From positions 62,001 to 126,000 of the forward strand of contig JANBTH010000001.1 in the NCBI GenBank assembly GCA_027578815.1: a DNA stretch of 64,000 bases, given 5' to 3'. Below the pieces are notes generated by a model. It was given only the letters and a program-made list of their open reading frames with translations. It was not told where the DNA came from and did no database searches. The DNA comes from Coemansia sp. RSA 1804 (lineage: Eukaryota; Kickxellomycota; Kickxellomycetes; Kickxellales; Kickxellaceae). The first letter of the stretch is position 1; every line of letters starts with the position of its first letter. Positions 30,733 through 41,739 of the stretch are shown here, one piece after another. The translations under genes and the position numbers were made by a program.

Positions 30733-33436
30733 TTATGCCAGCACAAGACGAAGCTGCTCGGCGGCTGCTGTTGTAAATATATCGAGATCGCTGCCAACAG
30801 AAACCATCAGGAATCCTTGTCGGACTCTGCTACGCGCAGTATGGCCATCAGCGCTGTCAACGCCCACAGGCACGCCAAAGTGGCGCCCGCACGCGCTGAT
30901 CCGCTCAAGAGCAGCCTCTCTGTGGTCATCAACTGGTGTTGCTGCTGTTGTTGCTGCTGTTGTTGCTGCTGCTGCTGCTGGGTGGAAGCCAAGGGCGCTT
31001 TTGCTATCTACAAATGGCGTTCGCGCAGAGTTATGCATGGTCATAAATCTATCCCTTTGGTTGTGGATTAGCATCTGTGACTGCACAAATGCAGCGTCAA
31101 TTCCAGGCATCGACAGAATATTGTCAATATTTGCAACGGCTTCTGGATGGTCAATCTGCGGAATGACCATGAAATCCAGCGACAGAATCTCAGCAGCGTG
31201 CCTGCCAGGGCTTCTTCCTTCCTCTTGAGCCAGATTCGCAGGCACAGGTCTGCTTCTAGCCCTTTGTTCAGCTGCATCTCTGCAAACATTGGTCAGGCTC
31301 CATAGCTGCTCTCTGCTACGGATGTCGGGAAGAATGATGCCCTGGGCGCCTGAATCAACAGCCCACCTGATCCATTCAGTCGAGTTAGACGGCACACGCA
31401 CAAGCGAAGTGGATGAGCCGACCCTGTTGATTGATGCTACCATGTCAGACATCATGACTGGCGTATGCAGCGAGCTCTGCACAACAACACACGCCCAGTC
31501 AAATCCAAGCCGCGACGCAGCCAACGCTGTTGCTGGGCTTGCAATGTTAAGCATGATGCCGTAGGCTGGCTCTCCAGCCATTAATTTCCTACGCAGCCTA
31601 TTGCTATTGCTGCTGCTGCTGCTATTACTGTTGATACTAGTGGTGTTGCTGTTGCCAGTATTCAATATCCCCATTGATCGCTGCCGCAGCGGAGTCTGGC
31701 GAGCAGAAGCAGCAGCAAAAACGGACTCTGGTGGGCTCATCCGCCGGACATGAGGGGCAGACACTATGGGCTCCGAGACTCCCCCAGCTGCGATGGCTAC
31801 GGATGGTGGCGACGTACGCATGTTGTGTGGTGACCGAGACGAGGGAGGAAGAGAATGCCCAAGCAGTGGCGGCGTTCTCGCAATTGCTGCAGATAGGTTT
31901 TGGACGGGACGGGCAACACTGGGCCTAGAGGCGTGGTGGTGGTGGTTGGCTGGATGGTGAGGATCGCGCGAGTAGTACGGGTGCGAGCGTCTGGAGATGG
32001 CAGGCAGATCGATTGGCGTTGCAGAGCGCATCTGCGGAGAGCGAATGCGCGGCAGCTGCTGTGCGTTCTCGGAGCTCGGGCTGCTTGATGGGCGGCTGCT
32101 GCTGAATGGCGGGCGTAGCGAAAGATGCAGGCTCGCTGTCGACGAGGATGGTGGCAGCGGCGGCGAAATGGCAGCAGGAAGCACGTGAGCGGAATCGGGC
32201 CGTGGTTTTGATGCCTCGGCAGGCGTGTGCTTGGTTTCAAACACGTAGCTGCGTTCTGGCACAGACAGCGCCGAGATTGGCGGCAGCGCAGGCTCGCCAG
32301 AAATATGTGGAGACACAGCAACAGAGGCTGGCTGGGACGACGATAGCGGCAGCGGCGGCGGCGGCGGCGGCGGCGGTGAAATCGACGAATGAGTTGGAGC
32401 GCCAACTCCCTTGCCAGATGAAAACGTGCCGGAAGCGAGAAGTGCCTTCGGGACGGCTGACCCCGAGGCAGCGGCGCGGACACCAACTCTTGCTGTGCTA
32501 AGTGGCGACGACGGCGACGAGGAAGCGGCACCGGATATTATGCTACACTTACGGAATATGCGTGGAAATCAAGCACACCGAGTCCATACAGCTGCGCAAA
32601 GCGCATGTGCCCAACATGTAAATCCAGAATTAGAACCTTAGTCAAAATCTCGAGCGGGATAAAAGGGGAGGCTGGTGCATGCATAAACACGACAACAACA
32701 ACAACATCAACGGGTGAAGGCCCAAACAGCCGAGAAAAAAAGAAGGTAATTGAGAAAGAAGGCAATAGACCCAAATGAGCAAGAAGAAAGGGTGCTAGAT
32801 AATGCATATCTTTTAGGCAGTGCGTCATCTGCAATCAATCGCCATAAAATAGAGGGAAAAAAGATATCAAGACTAACAGCAAGAGAAGCTGTTTCAAAGA
32901 GTAAATACAGAAAACTGGATCCACGTGAACCCACAGATAAGCAGCATACACGGAAATGAAGGCTGGAGAAAACATGCACCATTGTTGTCAGCCAGCCAAT
33001 TCAACATCATCATCATTATTGAAAGAAAAAGGGGATATGAACAGCAAACTTACCTTGCAATTCTTGCTTTGCGGGCCTTGCTTTCGCCTGCAGACGATGT
33101 AGAGCTGGAGCGCGAGGACGAACAGAACTTGAGACGGATCTCGTCGCTGACATGCTTGCAGGTCTGTAGATGTCTCTGCATCAGATCACCGCGGGCCGGC
33201 AGCCGATCTTTCTTGAAGAGCGGACGGTTGCTTTTGATGCAGGCAATGCACCAGACAAAGCGGTGGCTGTGGTTTGCCATCTCGCCTGTGTCCTGGAAGT
33301 GTGCCGAGATGTCAAGGCGTGGGCGCCCAGGCTTGCGTGCTGGCGGCTCGGTTCCTAGAACGACTTTGATGGGCTTTTCAGGCGACGCTGACGGTGACTT
33401 TGAGATGGACATATCATCGTCGCTATGGGACGGCAT
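30733..33436 (-). CDS. BED-finger-HpcH/HpaI aldolase fusion with degenerate active site (two exons)
   Basis: Exon 1 (33436-33054) encodes an AT-hook-like KPGRPRL, then a BED-type finger, CIAC at residues 63-66 with RHLQTC supplying H89 and C93. It ends in a phase-2 donor, AG|GTAAGT. Exon 2 (about 32497 to 30733) starts after CACTTAG and gives about 715 residues in total; an alternative acceptor 9 bases on (CAAG, exon from 32488) keeps the frame. After a Pro/Ser-rich linker the aldolase fold is clear: GFDWACVVVQ, SLVRVPSNSTEWIRWAVDSG, IPQIDHPEAVANIDNIL. The family's metal-binding Glu is Asp here (PQIE to PQID), the GPYDLS metal-Asp segment reads QSQMLIH, and the EH dyad reads QS; only the Arg of VRVP survives. 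It is therefore a likely pseudoenzyme. The first ATG in frame is at 33436. It is paralogous to 49535-53394. Splicing is inferred. Confidence 0.7.
32498..33053 (-). other. Predicted intron of the left BED-aldolase gene
   Basis: Donor GTAAGTTT directly after an AG; acceptor CCACTTAG preceded by a pyrimidine-rich stretch. It is phase 2, as at the right paralogue. A CACGTG hexamer lies inside it at about 32922. The exact acceptor is uncertain. Confidence 0.6.
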
Positions 33437-34036
33437 TGCGAGGGGGCACCTTGGGCGGGCGACAAGCACTGAGATATCCACTTTGAGGACGTTATTGCTG
33501 ACCGTTCTAGGTGTGATGAGGTCCGCCTAGAGTAAGTGTATCCCGGACTAAGGTATATGTCGAAGGTGTAAAAATAAAATAAGCAGGCAGGGAATGTAAC
33601 TGGCTGGCTTAGTTGGTTTGTTGGTGGGCGTTCACTGAAGAAATAAGAAAATAAATAAAATAAAATAAGCAAGCGCCGTGCTCAAAAATACTGAAAAGCA
33701 GGATAATATAAATCGGAAAGAGAACCAGATACTGTAGTGACAGGGACTGACTGACTTGACTGTTCCTATGGCGTCTTGTTGCGGGAAATATATGTAGACA
33801 GAGAAAATCTTTTTCTTTTTGTCGGACGCAATGGAAAAGAGGTAGGATCTGGAGAAAAACGCACTTTATTTAAGGCAGAACAAATGTAGCTTTGGGCTGA
33901 CAAGTGCTGCTGGATGAAAAAGAGGAGAGGAGGCTTCTTTTGTAAGCTGCGAGGTGTTTATATGCAGAGGAATTGGGGCAAAATTGGGTGACTATGCGAT
34001 TGTGGAGTTTGTTTTCAGGTGCATGCAAAATGCTAG

Positions 34037-34059
34037 AAATAAATAAATAAATAAATAAA
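34037..34059. repeat. (AAAT)n microsatellite
   Basis: Nearly six copies of AAAT in non-coding DNA. Confidence 0.95.
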
Positions 34060-35765
34060 ACAAGAGTAAGATGAGCGTGTGAGATACGATGGCGGACAGA
34101 TGCAGCGGCGGCAGGACAAGACAGAACAAGAATAGAAATAGAAATAGAAATTGAGGTTGAGATGAAAATAGAGAGAGTGCTGTGGTTGTTGATGTGGTTG
34201 TGCCGGTGGGGGATGGGGGCTGTGCGTGCAAATGCGACGTTTGAATGGGGAGAGCAGAAAGTGTAGAAACTCTTGGCGGAGTTTTCGGAGCTAAAAATGG
34301 AGAGATGCGAGTCTAAAATATGAAATTGAAGGGAAATGAAAAATGAGCGCAGAAAACATCAAGAGCCGCGGGCCGGGTTGCCAGATAAACCCTGGGGGAA
34401 ATGCTAGTGGCCTTTATATACGTCCCTCGGGCACTGTCGCCTTTTCTCTCTCTTCAGACACGAAGAAAGGTGCTTGAGTCTGCCTGGCCGTCTTTTTGTT
34501 CTTGGCGACCTCAAATCGGCACGGAGAGCGGGGGTGGGTTTGGTCCCCAGGGGTCGGGGTCGGGGTGCCTGCTGGTCTGCTTTCATCTTGACATATTAAG
34601 ATCATCGCTTTGAGGGCTTTTTTTTCTTCGACTCCCAGATGGCCACCAGCCCTGCTTTCCAACCCCCCTCCAACTTCCCTCCCCCCTCCTGCCTTTTTTT
34701 CTCAGGCAGCCTTGGATGTCGGCCCGTATTTTTGGACTCCATTCTGCGGCCACACATATTCCTCTCGCTTTCTTTGTTTGTTTGGCCGCTGCTGTCCCGC
34801 CTGAGATAGAGCTTGTGTCCAACAATCGTCGTCTCCGCCATTGTTTTCTACAGACGGGATGGATGTTCTTCTCCTTTTGCTTTCTCTTTTCGTGTGGCCA
34901 CGAGGCAACTCCGCTCACAAGGATGAAAAAACTCAATCTGCGCTCCACCCACCCACGGACTTTCTGCACCACATGTGTGTGTGCTGCTATGCTATATGCG
35001 ATGTCGTCCCCTATTTTTAAAAGGGATGCTATGCTGCTGAATGGCTGTCTGCCATGTACATGATCTTGGGCTGCGCGCGTATCTGCCTTTTTCCCCTCCC
35101 TCTTTTTTTTTTGGTCTTTTTTTGGGGAGAGGGAGGCCGCCGGAGACACACTATTCCTTGTCTTCTTTCTTGTTCATGCCCGTTTGTCCCGCATCTCCTC
35201 TGGACGGTTGATTGCGCAGCTAGCCTGGCTGCCGCTGCGCCTTCTTCTCTTCCGCTCTTCTTTTACACCATCGCCGATATTAGCAGCTTCCAGCCGTGGT
35301 TCTTTGTTCGCCTAGAAATAAAGAAGCCCCTCCCCCAAGCTACTGTATCCGGCGTCCTTCTCATTCTCAGAGTGCCACATCTTTCCACATTCAGAGTATC
35401 ACTCTCATATCTAAAAGCTCTTCCTCAACCTTTCCTCAAGTCTGTGTGTGCCCTTGTTGTCGCTTCCCCCACGCATCCTCCACCCCCCAACCCTTATCTC
35501 AACAATTAGATTACCCCTTTTGTACATCATGTCCCAATTGCAAATCTCCACTCTTCTCTTTACCCTGTTTGCATTTTCCGCAATCATCTCCATACCCTAA
35601 TTTCTGCAATGTTGCGTATTTTCCTTTTTATTGGCCAAACGCGTACCCTTTGCTTCCATTGTAAGTCACTTGTAGACAAGGAAACTGCCTGTCCAGATGA
35701 CCTATTATTCGGAAACACCCTCCGTTTGGCCTCATGTTTAAAAATAGATGCTCTCTTTTTCTTAC

Positions 35766-35777
35766 ATTCACGTGAAT
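35766..35777. repeat. Perfect palindrome ATTCACGTGAAT
   Basis: A 12-base perfect inverted repeat centred on an E-box (CACGTG). It is a possible bHLH-factor site in the gene-poor region; no nearby start codon ties it to a particular gene. Confidence 0.6.
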
Positions 35778-36545
35778 ATGTCAAAAAAGTAAAGTGAAAT
35801 AAATAAAATACAGCCATGCAACGCATTGCAGGTCGCTTTGTTGGTTCACCAGACCAGAGGAAACAAGGATAAATCATATCATTCCTATATTCCAAACCCA
35901 AGCATATTCAAATTCTGTCATACCCTGCGTTTGTAATTCTTTTTCATTCTCTCAGCGAAGGAATCCCTTTGAAGGATACCCTTTATGTACGACAGCTACA
36001 CACATGTACATATCTTCACAAGAACAAAAAAGTATGCATGATGCGTGCCGCAGGGCTGCTTTTCTTTTTCTTTTTTTGCGTAGCGATGGCTGAAAGAGCG
36101 GAGACCGAGTAAAGAGGAGCCTATCATTAGGACACAACAATATCCTGGTTGCTTGTCAATACCAATGGCGTCCACACCTGACGTATACTCGCCAGATCCA
36201 TTGTGGAATGGCCGGCGCAAACGGGTTTGATTCTCACACTTGCCACCTGTATTGTCTTTTGTGTTTGTATGTGTTTTTGTTCGTATAGAAATTTAATAAA
36301 CGCAGACCATTATAATTATGCGTCCATTTGTGCATTTTAAGTGCTAGGTTGATTTTACTTATTTTACTATATGCAACATATTACATGCGTGTCTTAATTT
36401 GCATGGGATGTTTACAATAAGGTCTGATCCGTGTTGCCTTGACTCGGCGCTATTACACTCATTGTCCAGTCATAATTTTGTGCAATGGTGCTCCTCTTTT
36501 CCTTTTATGTTAAGCGAGTTGCGATTACGCATATAAAATAACTTG

Positions 36546-36563
36546 TTTATTTATTTATTTATT
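36546..36563. repeat. (TTTA)n microsatellite
   Basis: Four to five copies of TTTA in non-coding DNA. Confidence 0.9.
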
Positions 36564-39500
36564 GACGACATATGCGTTATGCCTTGTTGTTTTTTGTTGT
36601 TGGTTTTGTTGTTTTTGCTATAAGGGGCTCTAACAATTAATGGTTTCTGGTGCTTATTCTGTAAACAAACAATGTAAACAAGAAAAAAACCAGACGACTT
36701 TTTTCATTTTTATTCGGACTATGGAATACCTGTTTTTCTTCTCTTTTGAAATGGAATAAACTCGGACACAGTATTTAAAAACAACACAGGGCAATAGAAT
36801 ATATTGCTTGTTTTTTCTTGTCCATAACAGACAAGGATATAAACAATGCACCCATTTTTTTCTTTAGACAATCTGGCATTAAGAAAGAAAAATCTACTGT
36901 TGTCATATCATCCAATGTATGCAGCACACGAATAATAAAAATAAACACAATATATCTTTTGACAAGCGAGGAGAGACAAAAAATAAAATAACAAGACTAA
37001 ACAAAAAAGTCACTTTGTTTTCTTCTAATTCCTGCAAGTGCAAGTTGATGTGTTTTTGTGGGGGAGGCGGGTTTTTCAGAATGAATTAATAGGAACAAAA
37101 AAGAATCAACTGTAGAACGATTGTCCAAAACTCTTTTGGTTTGTTTAGGGTCTTTAGGCCTTGCTATTCTTTGTTTTAGTTCCCTCTATTGTCGGACAAG
37201 ATGGGTGCTTTTTTTTCTGTCAAGCCATACATTTCCTTCTTTTTTGAATGTTTTTGCTGGAAAGAAAAAAGTCACAATAGACTTAATGTTTCTTCTGTGA
37301 GAAAGCAAAAAAATAGATAGACATTTTGTAGTGCAAAGTTGAACCTCAAGCTTTTGCTCTGAGTTCTTCTTTTCTTTGACTGTTTGACTTTCATTGGATA
37401 CAGAACTAAACAAACAAAATTACCCCTTACCGGTTTTAAAAATGTAAATATGTCCATATTTGGTCTTAATTATCTAGGCAAGACCAAGGATATTTTATCG
37501 ATAATCGTGGCATGTACACGCATAGGCACAGCCCATATATGCGTTTTTTAAAATAAGAAATGGCGGAGTGCATGTCTTGTGTGTATGCACCGTCTCTCAT
37601 ATGTCTTTACCCAACCTCCGCTTTTTTCTTGCTTTTTTTTCCTTTTCTTTATGTTTGTTGATCAGCCCGGCATAAGAATACATATGCTAATGCCACACAT
37701 ACACACGTACAAATCGTACACGCATACATACATACACGCACGCGCACGCATCTTTGTTTTGAATTTGCTTAGCATTGTTTTGTGTGCGGTTTGCTCAATA
37801 CAATTGTACGCGTCAGCAGCCAAACATTCAAACAGCCTCTATCTTTATCACCTGTATTTACTTGTTATTGAAACCAAAACGAAAAAAAAGGCGAAACCTG
37901 GATGAAATGATCAGCAATGCCAATTAACGCTCTGCTGTATGATGTGAGCTGGATTCAGAGAACACAACCATCAAATTTGCACGTTGTGTCTATCTGTCAA
38001 TCGGTTGTGGTTTTGTTACCCAAACCAATCGATCTGCCAGAACCACACAACACCTGTATATGCGTATGCCTTATTTAATCAGGACGTTATCGGAAGTATT
38101 TTTATATGCTCTGTTATTCAGCAGAACCCAGCCCGTGACTGACAATGAATAGCCATGCGCATGCAATAACAACACAAACAATCTTTGCCAACATATTAGT
38201 AATCACAGTAGACGGTGGCGATGTGTAGGGCGTACACAGTTAACAAAATATATAATAAAACAATTGCTGGTTTCGGATTTCACGCTGCATAGCTCAAACA
38301 AACCCACTCTGGTGCATCCATTATCTTCCGTAGCTGTAAAGAAACTGCTTGGGAGTAACGGAGGAATGAGGCTGTGGGAATTAATGCACTGCCCCTTACT
38401 TGGGTTTCGCCGTCTTACTCAATCCATACAAGGCCAGTAATTACCATCTGATTTTTACCCATATATAAAGGCCAATCGGCATTGTCTTGTATTACACCAT
38501 ATAGCTAAAAAACACCAAAAAGGCCTATTCGGAATTGGCTTGGCCGTTACATGAAACAGGCTTAAGTGTTTTCTATACCTTCGTTACCTTTAAACTATTA
38601 TTTGATTATTCCCTCCCCAAAAGCACATCTTGTTTGTAATCGCCTTCTATGTCTTTTGGGTTATTCCGCCTTGTCAGTTGTTCAAGGTACCGTCGTCAGG
38701 TGGCAACGCAGTTTCAAGCGTTTCTCCGTTTCTCATCTCGCACTCCGATTGTTTCTACAAACACTTGTGCTCATGTGCAAAGCAAACGTATGGTGAAAAA
38801 TACGCCTCCGAGGCACAAATCCATTCAAATCGCACTTTGTTTCTTTTATGTGGGCTGCGCAAAAAAACTACAAGCTCTTTTGGCATTTTTGCTTGGATTG
38901 TTCCTACCGGCCTTATCGGTCATTGCTACTGTTTTTTGTGAATGACAAATTGTGGATTTTTTGCTTTTTTTCTACTGCCGAATTGCATGTGCACTATTTT
39001 TTGTCTCTTACATCTATTCAATTTGACAGACTACCAACTGTGCTGCGCATAGTTTATAGTCTGATGCTTGGCACAGTTGCTTGTTCTGAGGGTGTTGCTT
39101 GTGTCCATGAATTACCTACAGGTACACTGTATTCATGGGCAGCTGGTGCCAAGGTTGTCAGATGGAAAAAAGGAGATATTTCTATAAATCTTGAAGAGCG
39201 TGAGATGGTGTAATTGTATTTCTTTGTTTTTCAATCTACCAGAAAAGGAATGTCCAGAAAGGCAAGATTCCATCACCTACACTCGAATGTGGCGCTAAAC
39301 AAGAAGCAGCTACATGATTGAATTTTCCCAAATCATCTGAAGATACTTTTTTGACACAAATCCTACGCTTCTTTCTCTGTATCTTACTTTTGTCTACCCC
39401 TTTAGTGCTGCTATTTCTGTGCCGGTTTCTCTCTTTTTCACAAGCCATATTTCCTATGATTCCATTGACAATTGCCTTTTACCTTTTTGCTTTTTTTTTA

Positions 39501-39884
39501 AAACAATAGACAATGTGATACGTGTGCTTGCGGATTAGAAATTGGCCAATGTTGTTATTTGGCATTATTCTGTTTCTATTTGCTGTTTTCCGTCTCTTGT
39601 CGAATTTCTGTCAAACTATAATGTTCTCTTGAGCTGTGGCGGATACATAACATTAATGTTTACAAAGAAAGCTGTTTCATTTTGTTCAGCTCTTTGAAGA
39701 AAAATAATAGTGCAGAACTAAATAAACAAGAGAGATGGCCGTAACTCTTGTTCTTTTGCTTTCACTGTGGCTTGCTATTGTGTTTGTGTGGCAAAGCAAC
39801 ACCCGATTCTACAGCTTTCTTAAAATGTGTTATTTTCTGTGTTCTTGTTTCCAAGCTATTGTAGAAAACAATTCAAACCTTAAA

Positions 39885-40790
39885 ATGGACAACGTGAAGA
39901 GTGTTTCGGAATCTGGAAAGTACGTGCCGCCCCATTTGCGCAGACGGAATATCGGCCAGGGCGATGCGGCGCAGCAGCAACAACAACAACAAACGCAAGA
40001 GCCAGAGCAGAATCAGAATCAGAAAGAAGAGCAACAATTAACGCACCCGCCATTGCCTTTGATAACGAAACAAGGGACAAGCGCAGCGGTTTTGCTGCCT
40101 GTTTCGGTAGCTGAATGGAACGACAATATGGAGTTAGTCAAATATTCACAGAACGAAGGTGTCACCAAACATTCAGAGCTCATTGTACTCGATCTCAATG
40201 GCACACTTCTTAAACGCGGTGGCCCCAGGAAAGATAAGAAGAGATGGGCGTATCCACGGCCTCACTTGCACGACTTTCTCAAATTTGCGACCGAGAACTT
40301 TGCGGTGATGATATGGAGCACTGCCCAGCCACACAATGTCAGCAACATGGTTAGTATGCTGCTAAGTCCGTATTACAAGCAGTTTGTGCGTGTCTGGGAT
40401 CGTCGGTTCTGCGATCTCAACGGCAGCTACTTTGCCAAATCCCCTAGCGTGAAGGATCTAAGGAAGATTACTGATGGTTTCACGCTTGCAGACTCACCAA
40501 CCCGGAACATCTACGGCTCTTTTGATGGATATTTAGGCATGAACCCAGAGAGGAAAGGTCACTGGAAGATGGAGAATATCATCCTTGTCGATGACTCCGA
40601 GTCAAAGGCTGCTTTGCAAAAGGATAACCATATATTTATCTCGTCTTTTGAAGATAAGACGAACGAATCTCAAGACAATGAGCTTTTGACCCTTACGAGG
40701 TATTTGCAGGAATACGTGCAAAACAAGCAGCAATACCCGAGCTTACTTGCGTACGTGCTTAAACATCCTTGGCCAGAATTCAGACAGTAG
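39885..40790 (+). CDS. NIF/FCP1-like HAD phosphatase-fold protein with YVPPHLR motif
   Basis: A 301-residue protein if started at ATG 39885 (MDNVKSVSESGKYVPPHLRR). A longer in-frame ATG at 39735 would add a hydrophobic segment, but that DNA is T-rich and ends in a good 3' splice signal (CTATTGTAG), so I read it as leader. Residues 15-21 (YVPPHLR) match the YIPPHLR motif near the N-terminus of DDX3/Ded1. A Gln-rich linker follows. The HAD domain starts at LIVLDLNGTLLKRGG (Asp103); then YPRPHLHDFLKFA, MIWSTAQPHNV, FVRVWDRRFC, KSPSVKDLRKI and ENIILVDDSESKA follow in the order of the NIF/CTD-phosphatase family. The family motif DxDGT reads DLNGT, so the second Asp (general acid) is Asn. Catalysis is therefore uncertain. 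It is the only gene in the 16 kb between the BED-aldolase genes. Confidence 0.85.
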   Translation: MDNVKSVSESGKYVPPHLRRRNIGQGDAAQQQQQQQTQEPEQNQNQKEEQQLTHPPLPLITKQGTSAAVLLPVSVAEWNDNMELVKYSQNEGVTKHSELIVLDLNGTLLKRGGPRKDKKRWAYPRPHLHDFLKFATENFAVMIWSTAQPHNVSNMVSMLLSPYYKQFVRVWDRRFCDLNGSYFAKSPSVKDLRKITDGFTLADSPTRNIYGSFDGYLGMNPERKGHWKMENIILVDDSESKAALQKDNHIFISSFEDKTNESQDNELLTLTRYLQEYVQNKQQYPSLLAYVLKHPWPEFRQ

Positions 40791-41721
40791 ATCTCAAATA
40801 ACAAATTTATCAGATCTGGTCACATTTTTCACACCTTTCCTTTTTAGCAAATTACTGAATTCGATAAACATATCTTTGGACTACATGATAATCTGAATTT
40901 TTGGCTGGCTCTTTGTTATCGGATTACTTTTTCCACCGGTTATACGTAGCTATTATAAACATTCCTACTCGAAAATAGTATGTGAGTAAAGTAGAAAAAG
41001 TATTTGTTTTGCCTTGACGTTCTTTGCTCGTCCCATCAGGTCAAACCAACAACCGCCGCCAAGACAAAAGGTTATTTGAATACAAGTGGTCTTGGTTTGT
41101 CTTGTGTTATGATCTACAAGACATAACAGTTCTTCAAGTTTTCTCCCATCGGCGGCGGATGGGATTGTCAGCATATCAGATCACCAAGGGTTTCCAGATA
41201 GGCACGTGAATAGTGATTTGCGGTAAGTAATCTATTGTCTGTGTGCTAAGATGTTTTTCCCTTTCTTAGTGCGCAAACTGTTTCATATAATTTGAAAGCA
41301 AAACACGAGTAAATGAATAGCACAGCACTGCCAATGGCTAGAAACTTTCTAAAAGCAATTCATATTGCCCGACATGCAGCAATCAAGTCAAACATGAGTA
41401 CAACAAGTGATCATCCGTGTGAATATCGCAGACACACACAGGCGAGCAAATTAGCGAGGTCCTGCAGATGCAGCTTCTAATTCAGGATATTCGGGGTTTC
41501 AAAAGGAGAAAGCGCCAACATAAAAGCAAAATCGGTTCAGCCGGCCTCTGCAAAGATAACGGTCTGTTGTCTATCCCGAAAACCACGAGCTAACCGTGCT
41601 TCTTTTTGTTTTGCTTTTTGTTTGTTTACATATTATTATTATTTCCACAATCGCCAAAGAACAAACTCTATTCGCTAAAATGCATAAAAGAACGTAATTA
41701 CGAACGCGACACATGATCTTT

Positions 41722-41739
41722 CGATGCCTAGGCATCGAT
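41722..41739. repeat. Perfect 18-base palindrome
   Basis: TCGATGCCTAGGCATCGA reads identically on both strands with no spacer. It lies in non-coding DNA and could be a dimeric protein-binding site. Confidence 0.85.

Larger units (their letters stand above)
33437..39884. other. Gene-poor region, left half (about 6.4 kb)
   Basis: No supported gene. The minus strand is pyrimidine-rich at about 33600-34200, consistent with a leader of the left BED-aldolase gene. The plus strand is pyrimidine-rich at 34440-34720 and 35060-35620. Simple repeats occur at 34037 and 36546, and a 12-base palindrome around CACGTG at 35766-35777. The last 150 bases before 39885 are T-rich and end in CTATTGTAG, a likely 3' splice site in the leader of the next gene. 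Confidence 0.55.

Noticed and set aside
32538..32834. Possible middle exon of the left BED-aldolase gene, ending at a GTAAGTG donor
   Set aside because: No acceptor upstream gives the phase needed from exon 1, and the donor phase does not fit the acceptors of exon 2.
36120..36240. tRNA-like T-arm string GGGTTTGATTCTC
   Set aside because: No matching acceptor stem, D-arm or anticodon arm upstream, and no A-box.
39735..39884. Upstream in-frame ATG giving the NIF-like protein a hydrophobic N-terminus
   Set aside because: T-rich DNA ending in a 3' splice signal looks like leader intron; the ATG at 39885 puts YVPPHLR near the N-terminus, as in proteins that share it.
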